Below, one piece after another: positions 10,854 through 22,295 of a stretch of 64,000 nucleotides of DNA. The stretch covers positions 330,191,643 to 330,255,642 of the forward strand of contig NC_134354.1 of NCBI RefSeq assembly GCF_048569485.1. Direction: 5' to 3'. The notes under the pieces were generated by a model that had not been told where the DNA came from, did no database searches, and saw nothing but the letters and a program-made list of their open reading frames with translations. Position 1 is the stretch's first letter, and every line of letters begins with the position of its first letter. The DNA is from Anomaloglossus baeobatrachus (lineage: Eukaryota > Chordata > Amphibia > Anura > Aromobatidae). Position numbers and translations under genes: made by a program.

Positions 10854-12236
10854 TGGAAAGCTCGAGTCTTTGGTAGTGAATGTATTGAGAGTAGATTTCA
10901 TACAAACTGATGCAAGGCAAACGGTGACATCTATTGGAGGTGGCTACTCTAATATTCCACAAACACGAGGCGCTATATAAGTGTTTTCCAGTGACTCCAT
11001 GTTCCCCAGTGACACGCTCCCACCTGACACTTCTCACATTCCTTTCACCATATTCCTTCTAACTAAAATTCCTTTCAACCACTTTCTTGTTTCCAACCAC
11101 TCATTCTCCTTGTGACCTCCTACCAAGTCATTACCCTGTGTCTTCTGTCTTCCTCTACAGAGCTTTCAATTACTTTTAGTCACCCCTACTAACTCTTAAT
11201 CACCACCCTGCTGCTTCTCGCCACCTTCCCTCATCACAGCTCCTATTACTGATTCCATTCCACACTCCATGCTGCCCACATCTTGCCTACCCTTTTCTAA
11301 GCACATGACACCATCTGCCCCTCCACTGCTTCTCCTCTTTCTTCGGTTTTCTATCCCTTTACAGCTCCCAGGGGTGGAAAGGGCGGCAAGGGGCTGGCAT
11401 TCTGTTTGCACAGGGAAAGGGCTGGTTTAATGCCAATCTGTCTCTGCACACACAGCAGAAAAATCCAGTCTGGGAGTTAAGGGAGGAGGGAGAGAGGACT
11501 TTACACAAGGAGGGAGGTGTGAAAACATCTGAATCAGCTGAGAGGTGTCTGTAATATAACCCCCGAGAGAGGGAGAAGACTACAGAAAGAGATACAGAGA
11601 AAAGATAGGGATGGGAAGAAGGAATCAGTATGCAAAAGAAACCAGATAGGCTTGTTAGCATAGAAAGCATTGGAAAGACTGATATAGAGCATAACTGAAC
11701 CAACAGACACGTTACTAGATCAATTTTCATGTAAAAAAACCCCCAATGCTTGTAATGGGTTAATTTTATTATTGAGCATGCAAGTAAAGCCTTATTTGCC
11801 ATTGTGACCTGGTGTGTGAGTATATCCGTTCAGGGGCCCCGGAATTAGGGAGCTACATTATTAGCATTTTCTTCATTTTCATTAGCCAACTCAGATTACA
11901 GTATAGAGAAAAAGCAAAGTGATGAAATTCCCTGAGGCCTCCCTTCAGCCCGTCATCCAGCCTTGCACGGCTTTCTAAGACACTATATGGACGGCTCTCC
12001 ATAGGTATACTATAGATTTCTGTAAACAGCAGTGGAAAAGGTTTCAGGCAACTAGAGGAAATGTTAATCCCCTCTAGCTGCGCTGCTGCAGAAGAGATTC
12101 AACTAATGACAGCAATTTAGGGATGTGCAAATAATGCAATTCTCCATCACTAGCCTCGCTATCCTCATATTTCAGGGACTTGCTAACTGCCCATGCTGCC
12201 TGTTTTCCCAACAAAATATGACTTAAAGGAAATGTG
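10854..12236. other. Unassigned stretch, possibly older or low-copy DNA
   Basis: About 1.4 kb with no TIRs, LTR ends, tandem arrays or convincing coding exons. Around 11350-11830 it is purine-rich with GAGAGAGG runs on the plus strand. From 11830 to 12236 it looks like ordinary non-repetitive sequence. The longest frames (for example 11359-11802, minus strand) have no recognisable domain and I do not annotate them. Confidence 0.4.
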
Positions 12237-12400
12237 TAGAGATGAGTGGACTCGTGGATGTTTGGTTCAGCTGGAGTTGAAAAAAAAGTTTAGTGCTCAG
12301 GAAACAGGACTTGAGCCAAATTTGACCTTGGACAACGAACCCTATACAAGTCAATGGGCACCTGGACTTCTGTGCTGAAAAGTGGTTGTAAAATGGTCAT
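12237..12400. repeat. Frog interspersed-repeat fragment
   Basis: GTAGAGATGAGTGGACTCGT, TGTTTGGTTCAGCTGGAGTT and AAGTCAATGGGCACC in this order resemble a high-copy amphibian repeat rich in degenerate GTTCGG-type words. Both true ends are missing. No coding potential. Confidence 0.45.
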
Positions 12401-12559
12401 ACCATGTTTCTCCAAAAATAAGCCTTACCCGAAAATAAGCCCTAGCAGGCATTTTCAGTATTTTCGACGTAAGGATTAAATATAAGCCCTACCCTGAAAA
12501 TAAGCCCTTGTCACAGTCCAATAATGAAGTGTCCATACAGCTAAAAAAGCTAAAGAATA

Positions 12560-13796
12560 TGTACCGCCCTGAGAGGGGCCCGGCCGCTTCCTCCGCTTGC
12601 TCGGGCCAAGCCGCTCGAGGTCCGGGCTCGGGTTGTCGGTGGCACGAGCGCCTCCGGACCGGGGGCCACGTCTCTCTGTTAGAGGGGAGAGGTAGCGGGG
12701 TGGTGGTGTGGGACGAGGCGCGCAGCCAGGAAGGGTCGCGCTGTTGTCCAACGGGTCGTGACGCCACCCACGGGTAGTGGTGACGGGATGCACCACCGCT
12801 GCGGCTGGAGTGAAGGCGGGCTCGTCCGGGATCGGGGTTGCGGCCGCAGCCTAGATGTTAGCCCCTCCGTAGGTAGGGGCTGTGTGTCCCGGGGCCCCGG
12901 TGCGGTGGTTGGGGACTGGAGCACTGATGTTGTTGTCGGGGTGCAGGGTGCTGTGCTGCGGTGTAGTGTCGTGCCCGGATGGCACTGGTGTACTCACGAT
13001 TGATTCACACTCTGAGTCACTGGTATACCAAAGTTCGGATGTGGTCGGTTCCCGCGGCCGGCTGCTGATGTCCCCTGTGGGGTTGATGGTGGCCCCTTTT
13101 CCCGTGCACCTCTGGATGTTGTGTTTCGGCCCCACTGCCTAAGCAGTGGTAGTCCGCTCCCCGGCGTTGAGCTGCCGGAGGAGCCCTCGGTTGCCCGCAG
13201 GCGCTGGCCCGTCGGGTGTTTGGCCCTTGGCAGTGGCGCTCACCCGGTCTCGGTGGACTTTTGCCTTCTTTCGGGACTTTGGGTGTGGATGAACCCGTGA
13301 GGTCCAGCCAGCAATCAGTCAATTTGCCTATACTCAGTGGCTTCTAAGCTAGGACGGGGTCTGAGTACCCGGTTTCTGATGCTCCGGTATACGGTTGACT
13401 CCCCGGTTCGGGACCGGCAGGCTCGAACCCAGGCCCGGTCCGTACGGTTCCGCCGGTTGCTGTACCGGTACTCCTGCAGACGGCCATCACCGTCTACCTA
13501 CCTGACGTTTCCAAAGGGGCCCAGGCTCCTACCCGGGTCCCTGACAGCTGCTCCACTACCACTCACTGTCAACTCCAAAACTACTCTTCTCTTTGAACTT
13601 CCTGCCCCAGGACAGTAGTCTCCTCAGTGGGCATGCCTTTCTGCCTGACTCCGCCCACCTGGTGTGCTCTACTAGCCCTGAGGGAGGCATCAGGTCTCCC
13701 TTTCGGGTGACATGTGTGTGACCTCACAGGGGATGGGGGTGTGTGTGTATGTGGTTGATGTAATTACCTGTGACCCCTGGGGTCCAGGGCGTCACA
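12560..13796 (-). mobile_element. Solo LTR (copy C)
   Basis: Begins TGTACCGCCCTGAGAG and ends CCAGGGCGTCACA, flanked by AATA at 12556-12559 and 13797-13800. The clan block TCGTGACGCCACCCACG lies near 12756 on the plus strand, so the inferred transcription direction is minus. Length 1237 bp. It shares with copy B the start, the end and a middle block with CACCACCGCTGCGG. No internal genes remain, as expected after LTR-LTR recombination. Confidence 0.75.
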
Positions 13797-14319
13797 AATA
13801 CTGCAGGACACTTTCAATATAGAAAGCAGACACCCCTAAAACAAAGAAGAAAGAAGACAGAAAACCCCACAATCATACTCCCCAGACGCCGAACGGGAGT
13901 GTCATGCTATACAAAAGGCTGGTGAGACGTAGTACAGTGTATTCCCCACTAGTTGGCAGCAGAGTAGTGAAGGAGAGTCAAAGTAACACTGTAACAGAAA
14001 GGAGCTGAAGTACAGCAGAGTAACTTCAGCAGGCAGTTCACAAACGAACTACCAGGGGGAAATAGAGTAGTAAAACAGTCAGGGTCTAGCCAGGAAGTCA
14101 AGTCACTGCAGAGGGAGGATCAAGATCAGGTCAGAAAACAGAACCGAGGTCGGATGCCAGGAGATCAGGTATGCAGAGGGAAACACAAAGGGCATAGGGA
14201 ACAGAAGACAAGACCAAAGGGTGAGGAGACACAAACACGGGAAAGAAGATGAAACAGGATGGATAAACAACTCACAGGAGTGGGACAGGAGTGGGAAGTC
14301 AGGGACTGGGACAGACGTA
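13797..14319. other. Unassigned spacer inside the TA-flanked element
   Basis: About 520 bp, A-rich and purine-rich on the plus strand, with no terminal repeats or recognised coding sequence. Probably body sequence of the element at 12404-17500 or an older relic within it. Confidence 0.35.
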
Positions 14320-16240
14320 TGTGACTCGCCCACCCCAGGGCTATGGGACACCCGGTGCCGGGCCGGACTAGTCCGGGGGTTAGTCAGTGGTGGCGAGGCC
14401 CGACTCCGTGACCCTGGCGGGAGTCAATTAATATGGCTTCACTGGGGGTGCTTAAAGTTTATATTATTCGTGACGCCACCTGTGGTTTGCGGCTATTAAG
14501 TCGCCGCTGCTGTATGGGGCCTCCGGGGCTGGTGGAATGGCAGCTTGGATGGTCCTGCTCCCCACAGGTGGAGCGGTGCCCCGGGGCGACTGTTGGTGCT
14601 TATTACAGTCTATGCAGTGATGGAAGTCTATGCAATGATGGAAGTCTATGCAGTGCAGATAAAATAACAGAGGCAACACCAAGGGTGCAGTTTCAAGTTG
14701 TTTACTCACAATTCCTGGTTTATGGCGCACTGTGCCTTTGGACGGCTGGGACCCCCTGTCAGGGACCTCCGCTGATCCCGGGTAGATCTGGGAATAAAAG
14801 CCGGTGCACCCTTCTATTGTGTTCCTCTCTTCAGCTGTCTTCTAAGCCTTGCCTTTGCTGGATGAACCTGGCTTGGCCTCCACTACAGCCTCCAGATAAG
14901 GGGCTAGCCTAGTTGGAACTTCACCCTCTTCCCAGAGGTTCTGCAGTGGGCTGTGGCCCTGGGCGCTTGCAGCCACCCTGGACCTCGGTTTTTACTTTTG
15001 GAAAATGACTTCTCTTCCTCTAGTTTCTAGGGACCATCCCCTGTCTGCAGCTTGATCCCTCCACCTGATCTTCCTGTGGAACAGGCCCTGTGCTTGAAAG
15101 CAGTTCAGTGGCCCTGGAATCCCTTCTGTATTTTTCGGTTGTGGTGTGACCTGGACCTAGCTGGGCCCCAGGGTCTTCACCAGGAAATGTCACTTTCTCC
15201 TTCTTGCTCCTGACTAACTAGAGCACTACTCTTCTTACTCCTCTCAGCTCTCCTCCTTAGGCTGGTTTCACACTTCGTTTATTTAACATCCGTCCATAAC
15301 GTTTTTTTAGCGGAAAAACGGATCCAGTGCAAATGCGTTTTCACTTCAATGCATTTGCAATGGACTCGCGTCCACCTGCGTTCGCATGCATTTGCGTGCG
15401 TTACACACAGGATCCGTACTTTTGCGTTATTTTAACATGTTTCAAAAACGCTACTTGTAGCGTTTTTTACCTTTGTCAAAATAACGCATCTCACAGGATC
15501 CTTCACATTGCGCCGCGAGCTGCAATGCATTTCAATGAGCGCTGGATCCTGCCTAGCAGAATGCGTTGAGTTGCGTTGTAACAGGATCCTGCTTTTGTAC
15601 TGAGCATGCCCAGAAAGTACTGAGCATGCCCAGAACCAGTCTCGCGTGATCTGTCTCTCTCTCCTTCCTCTCTCTCTGTCTCTCCCCCTCCCTCTCCTGT
15701 CTCTCTCTCCCACCTGAGAGCTGCGGACACTCGTAACCAAGGTAAATATCGGGTAACCACTTATCTTAGTTACCCGATGTTTACGTTGGTAACGTGTGCA
15801 GGCAGCCCTGCTCCTAGCAGCTGCAGACACTTGTAACCAAGATAAATATCGGGTATCCAAGCCCGATGTTTACCTTGGTTACGAGCGTCTGCAGCTGTCA
15901 GATGCCGGCTCCCAGTCTGGCACGTTTAGTTCCCCTCACTCCCGATCACATGACTCCAATGCCCGCCCCTAAACATCCAGTGACAGGATCCTGCAAAATA
16001 ACAGATGCGTTAGCATGCGTTTTTTGCTGTAAAAGCAGGATCCGCTTTTGCAGCAATAAAACGTTCCTGACGCATGTTAAAAAAACGTAGTGTGAAAGCA
16101 GCCTAACTCTCACTTCTCACTCTAACTTCAACTTCAGACTGACTACACTTGACCTTCCTCTTTCTACTCTACTCTCGGCTGGCTCCTCCCACCCACCCAG
16201 TTGCTAGGCCCCACCCAATGGGAGAAGTGAGAACAGAAGA
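14320..16240 (-). mobile_element. LTR copy D, 3'-incomplete, hosting a MITE
   Basis: Starts TGTGACTCGCCCACCCCAGG and carries GGCCGGACTAGTCCG and the clan block TTCGTGACGCCACCTGTGG at 14467. It runs through CCTCTCAGCTCTCCTC to the MITE at 15257, resumes at 16107 and fades near 16240, before the usual GGGCGCCACA end. It is closest to copy G at 21084-22291. Inferred direction minus. No internal coding region; broken. Confidence 0.6.
15257..16106. mobile_element. MITE with GGTAACC palindromic module, inside LTR copy D
   Basis: Inverted ends TTAGGCTGGTTTCACAC and GTGTGAAAGCAGCCTAA enclose 850 bp. Next inward are TTTTTTTAGCGG-type and AAAAAAACG words, also inverted. The centre (about 15735-15890) has alternating GGTAACCAAGGTAAATATC blocks and their complements, and a CT-rich run lies near 15650-15712. 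An unambiguous target duplication is not visible; the TTA/TAA edges fit a Harbinger-like element with the duplication absorbed in the TIR. No coding capacity. Confidence 0.7.
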
Positions 16241-16999
16241 AAAAACGACCAGCAGAGCCCAACTAGCTGAAAGTGAAAAACTTTTATTGAAGGTGGTGAG
16301 CGGCACAATTACAAGAAAGACTCTGGCAACAGGAATTCCCAGCAAAATAGAAGGTACATAATTGAGGAACCATAAATCACATTATGGACCTATGGATACG
16401 GTATAATGATTAACCAGAATATATGTAGTAAAAATTGGAGTACCAAGTTTAGTCAGGTATGTGCTAGGGCAGCCAAAAACCTAAAGGGTCATGATTGGAA
16501 TAATCAAATTATGACTGTAGAATGGCAAAATGGCCAATATTGGCAGATGAATATAAAGGCAACCAAGACACTAAGAGTTACATGAGTCTAGCTAATTGCC
16601 ACATTTAGATAGCCTGTCTATACTGAAAGTGACCTAAATATGCACAAGATGCAAAAAGACCATGGAAAAATCCAAGGAGGGAGAACAAGCGTTATCCCTA
16701 GAAAACATACCTGAAAGGGAACCAGGAGAGACCTGTGTCAGCGTCCGCCCGACGGCTGTTTCGGCATCCCCTCACTTCCCTCACTCAAACCATGCCCTGA
16801 CGAAGGCATTTCATTTCAACTATAGAAGCACAGGAATGCTGGTGCAGTGCCCAGATATAGTGTTTCCTGAAATCAGAACGAGGCTGATGGAAGTTAACCC
16901 CTGACATGACCAGGCCGGGTCTGGGAAACTCTGAGCGGGCAATACTGGTCCTGGATCATGACAGGGAGGAACTGCAGTGGAATGCATTAAGGACCTGTG
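16241..16999. other. Unassigned stretch
   Basis: About 750 bp with no recognised gene, TIR or tandem array. CCCTGACGAAGGCATTTC near 16795 recalls the upper core of the hammerhead-like repeats in this window, but the GAAAC partner is missing. Confidence 0.35.
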
Positions 17000-17260
17000 T
17001 CGAATACACAATCACACATCAGATCGTAAACGCACACTCACCACATCTGGCAATACCGATTGTGTCGGGCCGACAGGGGAACCTGGGGTGCAGTGCAGTA
17101 GAGCCTGAGAATCTGCGGTGGAACGCATGCAGGACCTGGGGTTCCACTGCAGATCCTTGCACTCTACTGCACTGTGTCCCAGGTTCCCCTTCCGGCCGGA
17201 AGCAATCGGTATTGCCAGATGTGGTCACTGTGAGTGCGATTGTGTGTGCGATCTGGTGTA
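17000..17260. repeat. Imperfect 240-bp palindrome
   Basis: CCACATCTGGCAATACCGAT near 17041, with CAGGGGAACCTGGG and TGCAGTAGAG, is answered in inverse by CTCTACTGCACTG, CCAGGTTCCCC and ATCGGTATTGCCAGATGTGG near 17203-17224. It lies close to the right end of the TA-flanked element and is probably its subterminal fold-back region. Confidence 0.7.
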
Positions 17261-17734
17261 TGTGTTTGTGTGCGATCTGATGTATGTGAGTGTTGGCCAG
17301 AAGCAGGGGAGGACCGTGTGAGGCATATCTGCTGGGAGGGTCCACCAAAGACCGCAGGAGGACCTGGGAGCGATGCAGACGTGCAGGGTCTGGTAAATAT
17401 GGTTCTCCTGGAATCATATTTACTAGACCCCGAAAATAAACCCTAGCGCATTTTTCACGGCAAACAATAATATGACAGTCTTATTTTTGGGGAAACATGG
17501 TAGTAAGGGCTAGGATGATGCAGAATTAAGGGGATAAGAGCAGGAAAATTGCTCTGTAAATAAATGTGGCTAGGGAAATGACTTAAAGCGATTCTGTCAC
17601 CAGCAATCATGGTTACATAGAAAGTAAATGAAGAGACTAAAAATTTTAACAGTGACCCCACAGAGATGGATTTCAGAGTTTTGCCACACAACAACAATTT
17701 AAAAAATAAAAATAAAAAAATAAATAAAAAAAAG

Positions 17735-18036
17735 GTCCTTCCAGAGCCTATTTCCACAGTTGACCCTCACAGCAAAGATTGGCACAGTTCACCTACAGAG
17801 AAAATATTTTAAAAAAGACCCCTACAGAGGCTGTTTTCACAGCTGACCCACACAGCCATGATAGTCAGATTTTAAATATAGACCCCAACAGAGCCTTTTT
17901 CCACAGTTGATGCACACAGTTAAGCTTGGAGTTACCCCATAGAGCAACAAGTTTAAGAAAAGGTCCCAATATAGCCTGTATTCCCAGTTCACCCACACAG
18001 CCAAGATTGTCAGAGTTCCCCCACAGAGCACCAACT
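17735..18036. repeat. Minisatellite of about 85-bp unit, four degenerate copies
   Basis: Each copy holds CCACAGAGC or CCAACAGAGCC, then TTTTTCCACAGTTGA, then CACACAGCCAAGATTG. Copies start near 17735, 17815, 17880 and 17960. Strongly diverged; no coding potential. Confidence 0.6.
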
Positions 18037-18040
18037 TTAA

Positions 18041-20216
18041 CCCCTTTATCCCATTTTGACCTTCATGACCAAGCCAGTTTTTGCAATTCTGACCAGTGTC
18101 ACTCTGGAACGCTCCAACGGATCCCGGTGATTAGTTGTGACATATTGTACTTCATGATAGTTGTAAAATTAGGACAATTTTTATGTGCGATTTGTAAAAA
18201 TATTGAAAATTTGGCGAAAATTTTCACAATTTTCAAACTTGAAATTTTATGCCCATAAATTCAAGAGTTATGTCACACAAAGTAGTTAATAAATAACATT
18301 TCCCACATGTCTATTTTACAACAGTTCAATTTGTGAAGCGTAGTAATTTTTTTTTTTTGTTAGTACGTTAGAAGGGTTCTAAGTTTATCAGCAATTTCTA
18401 ATTTTTCCAACAAAATTTACAAAACCATTTTTTTAGGGACCACATCCCATTTGAAGTGACTTTGAGAGGCCTAGGTGACAGAAAATACCTAACAGTTACA
18501 CCATTCTAAAAACTGCACCCCTCACACTGCTCAAAACCACATCCACGAAGTTTATTATTAGGTGCTTCACAGGAAGCAAAGCAATGTGTAAGAAAAAAAT
18601 GAAAATTTTACTTTTTTTTTTACACTAAAATGTTACTATAACCATAAAAATTTGCATTTTCACAAGGGTATCAGGAAAGAATGCACCATAAAATTAATTG
18701 TGCGATTTCTCCTGAGTACGCCGATACCTCATATGTGATGGAAATCAATTGTTTGGTCGCATGGCAGGACTCGGAAGAGAAGGAGCATCATTTGAATGCA
18801 AAATTGGAAACTGGAATCATTAGCGGACGTCATGTCACGAATGGAAACCCCATAAGGTGCCTAATCAGTGGAGCTCCCCAACAAGTGACACCATTTTGGA
18901 AACTAGACCCCTCAAGGAATTTACCTAGTTGTTTGGGTATCACCTTAAACCCCCAGGTGCTTCACATAATTTTATAAAATTGAGCTGTAAAAATTAAAAA
19001 ATACATTTTTAACAACAAAAATGTTGTGTCAACACCAAATTTTTAAAATTGACTAGGGTAACAGGAGATAATGATCCATAAAATCTGTTGTGCAATTTCT
19101 CTTGAGTACCCCAGTACCCAATATGTGGTTAAAAACTAATTTAACCACAGCTTTAGTTGGAATGGTTTGCAGGCGCCATGTCACATTAGCTGAATCCCTG
19201 AGGTGCCAGAACAGCAGAAAACCCCACAAGTGACTCTATTTTATAAACAATACCCTTCCATGAATTCATCCAGTGATGCAGTGAGCATATTGACACTACA
19301 GGTGTGTCACAAACTTTTATACCATTGAGCGGTGAACAATAAATGATTAAATTTTAACCATTAAAATGTTGTTTTAACCCCAGATTTCCAATTTTCACAA
19401 GGGATAAAGGTAAAAAAGGCCCCATAATGTGTTACACAATTTCTCCTGAATGTGGCAATATCTCATATGTGCCTGTACAGTACTGTTTGGCTGCACCAGA
19501 GGGCTCAGGAGGGAAGGAGTGCCATTTGATTTTTGGAGCACAGATTTTCCAAGAAGTTTGTGGACTCCATTTGCAGAGCCCCTAAGTGCCAGAACAGAAG
19601 AAATCCTTCTCAAGTGACCATATTTTGGAATTTACACCCCTCTATGAGTTCATCTATGGGTGTAGTGACGATTTAGTCTCCAGAAAATACCCATGGTCAA
19701 ACACAGTGAATGTTGCAGAATTAAAAATTGCAAATAAGTCGTTGTTCATTGTAGTGTCCATACATTGTACCCAGCTCCTGCTTCTGTAAACCTGCACCTC
19801 GTACATTTAGTTATGCTCTCCTCACTACAACAATGTCAAACATATGGACGCTAACTGTAGTTTAGGAACATTGTGGGGCTCAGAAGAGAGGGAGGAATTT
19901 GGATTTGGGAGCACAGATTTTGCTGGATTTCTTTATTTGAGGGGTGAGGCCATAGCATTTTTCCAAAGCCATTATGCTACCAGTAACGTGGAAGCCCCCT
20001 ATATTTCCGTTAACTGATGATGTACCTGAGTGGGGACTCATGTTTTTTTTGGGTTTAGTTGAATGTTATCTGGTGGCGATTTTGGTACAGAACATTTTGG
20101 ATCAGTTCACATTTACCTGGTGCTCTATACTGAGCACTTAAATCGAGCTTTCCATCTACCTCTCTGAAATACGTGATTCATGTTAAACCCACAACGGTTA
20201 CACTCACCAATGAGGC
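18041..20216. mobile_element. TTAA-type large repeat, left portion with tandem blocks
   Basis: TTAA at 18037-18040 is followed by CCCCTTTATCCCATTTTGAC and GCAATTCTGACCAGTGTCAC, matching the left part of the element at 24082. Inside are three diverged copies of the roughly 350-390-bp block (starting near 18661, 19050 and 19397) found five times in that element. The continuation to the right is interrupted by a SINE, a MITE and LTR copy G, and sequence of the same style resumes at 22296-23315. No credible coding sequence. The true right end is uncertain. Confidence 0.6.
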
Positions 20217-20496
20217 AGTACGGCGGCATTGTGGCTCAGTGGTTAGTACTGCAGCCTTGCAGCGCTGGGGTCCTGGGTTCAAATCCCACTAAGGACAACA
20301 TCTGCAAGGAGTTTGTATGTTCTCCCTGTGTTTGCGTGGGTTTCCTCCGGGTACTCTGGTTTCCTCCCACACTCCAAAGACATTCTGATAAGGACCTTAG
20401 ATTGTGAGCCCCAATGGGGACAGTGTTCCTGATGTATGTAAAGTGCTGTGGAATTAATAGCGCTATATAAATGAATAAATATTATTATTATTATTA
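20217..20496 (+). mobile_element. tRNA-derived SINE with (TTA)n tail
   Basis: The 5' part holds a pol III A box (GTGGCTCAGTGG, 20231-20242) and B box (GGTTCAAATCC, 20277-20287) in tRNA-like spacing. It continues with TGTTCTCCCTGTGTTTGCGT, TTTCCTCCCACACTCCAAAG and TTGTGAGCCCC, and ends GCGCTATATAAATGAATAAA followed by a TTA-repeat tail. This SINE family is very frequent in frogs, from memory. The copy is well preserved. It encodes no protein and would depend on a LINE for movement. Confidence 0.85.
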
Positions 20497-20696
20497 CTCT
20501 GGACTCCATTTGGTCTCTGTTCAGTGGTTTACGTCTTTTCAAAGGTGAACAAAACTGTTGATGCCCGCACTTTTTGTGCATGCCTAAAAAGAGGCGTAAA
20601 AAGATGAACACCATCGGACCACAGGCAAGACATGAGGTCAAAGCGCCCCCTTTACAGTGAGGGAATTTTGTCTGAATCATGTTTTTCAGAGATTTA

Positions 20697-21061
20697 GGGT
20701 ATGTGCCCACGATCCGCACATGCTATGTCCTGGATGCAGCGTGTCGTCCCCTGCGGAGATGCAAGTGTTCTATACTGGAGACAACAGCTGCCCATGCCCA
20801 CTATCAGGGTTTGGGGCGCCATAGACTTTTGCTCTGTTCTTCCAGTTGAGGACACTTGTGTTTTCGTAGCATAAATTAACACGCTGCATCAAATGAAGCC
20901 GCCGTGCATGTCAGTTTACGCTGCAGAGAAAAGAAGCACAGTAGCCAGGAGATTTCTAGAAATCCATCTGCTGTACTTGTACCGCACAACGCAACGGTTT
21001 GGACACAGCAAAAATACGCTGCTTCCAAAACACTGCTAGTCCTGATTGTGAGCATGCAGCC
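20697..21061. mobile_element. Diverged Harbinger-like MITE, TTA duplication
   Basis: GGGTATGTGCCCACGATC at the left and GATTGTGAGCATGCAGCC at the right are imperfect inverted repeats bounded by TTA (20694-20696 and 21062-21064). It is related in style to the GGCTATGTGCGCAC elements at 35827 and 41837, but older. Confidence 0.65.
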
Positions 21062-21083
21062 TTACATGTAATCCCGGTGTAAG

Positions 21084-22291
21084 TGACACGCCCAGCCCCA
21101 GGGCCTTAGGCGATACTCGGAACCGAGCCGGACTAGTCCGAGGATGTCAGCAGTGGCGGGGCCCGGTTTCGTGACCCTGGCAGTGTCTTTCTTCAATAAA
21201 GGGGATGATGATGGGTGTTATATTTACAATGAAATAAAGTTTGTGATGCCACCTGTGGTTTTGTGGCTTTGTGGGCCGCCGCTGCGCTGCGTGTTCCCCG
21301 GGGCAGGTGGTGATGGCACAGCTGAGGCGTTCTTGCTCCCAACAGGTGTAGCGGAACCCCGAAGCAACCATTGGAAATATGAAAAGTCTATGATGGTAAG
21401 TTATGGAGACGACACCAGGGTTTTGCAACAACAGTCTTTTACTCAATGTACGAAATCCAGATTGACAGCCAGCTTAGACCACCCACGGTATGCTGGGATC
21501 CCCGGTGATGGGCCACCGCCAATCCCAAGTAAGTCCAAGGCCAGTACCGGTACACCCTTTGTTTATCTTTGCTGGTCGTCTCTATGGTGCTGACTCTCAC
21601 CCGCCTGTCCTACGCCTCCACTCACAGTTTCCTGAGCCAGGGGCCGCGGATCTTCAAAGGGAATTCTGCCTGCTTGGCTCCCTGATCCTCTGTGACCTCC
21701 TTCCAGCAGATTTGTGTGGTGCTTATGACCCAAAGGTGTGTACAGTCACCCTGGCCTCTGATGTTACTAGAAAGTCCTGAAGTCTTTTTCTAGCCTAGGG
21801 ACCGGGACCCCATTTGCGACCAAATCCCTCCACATTTGGGATGTTAATTGTGGAACTAAGCTATAGGGGAGTCTGACACCTCTTCCCCAAGTCTCTGGGA
21901 TTCTCTCCTCAAAGTCACCATGGTCATGGAAGACCCCCAGGGTTCGGACCCCTAGTCGGTCTGCTCCCTGCTCCTGACTGACTCTGTCAATGGTCAACGT
22001 TTATTTTAAACTTAGCTCCACCCATTTTACCTCAGACACCTCACCCACCAATCTCCACTCCCTGTTCTAGAGATAGTGCACAGGGCTTAAGTGCCATAAC
22101 CAGACTACTGGTCGCTAAGTATTAATGGGACCTGCCCTGGCCCTGATCTAATGTGTGAGCTAACAATTGAGTGTCTGCAGGTTTTTGGTATGTGAACCGG
22201 TAGATGGCCTCTTTCATACCCGGGATGGGGCACCACACCTCTGGTTGAGGTGCAGTACCTCTGTGGTGACGGTAGCCTCAGGGGCGCCACA
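21084..22291 (-). mobile_element. Solo LTR (copy G)
   Basis: Starts TGACACGCCCAGCCCC and ends TCAGGGGCGCCACA, flanked by TAAG at 21080-21083 and 22292-22295. It shares GCCGGACTAGTCCG with copy D and carries a decayed clan block GTGATGCCACCTGTGG near 21242. Length 1208 bp; inferred direction minus. Only LTR sequence is present. Confidence 0.75.
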
Positions 22292-22295
22292 TAAG

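Larger units (their letters stand above)
12404..17500. mobile_element. Long TA-flanked TIR element with nested insertions
   Basis: CCATGTTTCTCCAAAAATAAG at 12404 is the inverse of CTTATTTTTGGGGAAACATGG ending at 17500. Each is bounded by TA (12402-12403 and 17501-17502). Next to both ends are further ATAAGCC or ATAAACC words. Between the ends lie LTR copy C, the truncated LTR copy D with its own MITE, and a 240-bp palindrome near 17000-17260. Net of insertions the element is about 1.9 kb. TA duplication suggests a mariner-type or related element, but no transposase is seen. The two ends could also belong to two separate copies. Confidence 0.5.

Noticed and set aside
16786-16810. Hammerhead site at CCCTGACGAAGGC
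   Set aside because: The upper core matches but no GAAAC or closing stem follows.
20222-20300. A tRNA gene
   Set aside because: A and B boxes are present, but the sequence continues into a SINE body with TTA tail and has no acceptor stem pairing typical of a tRNA.
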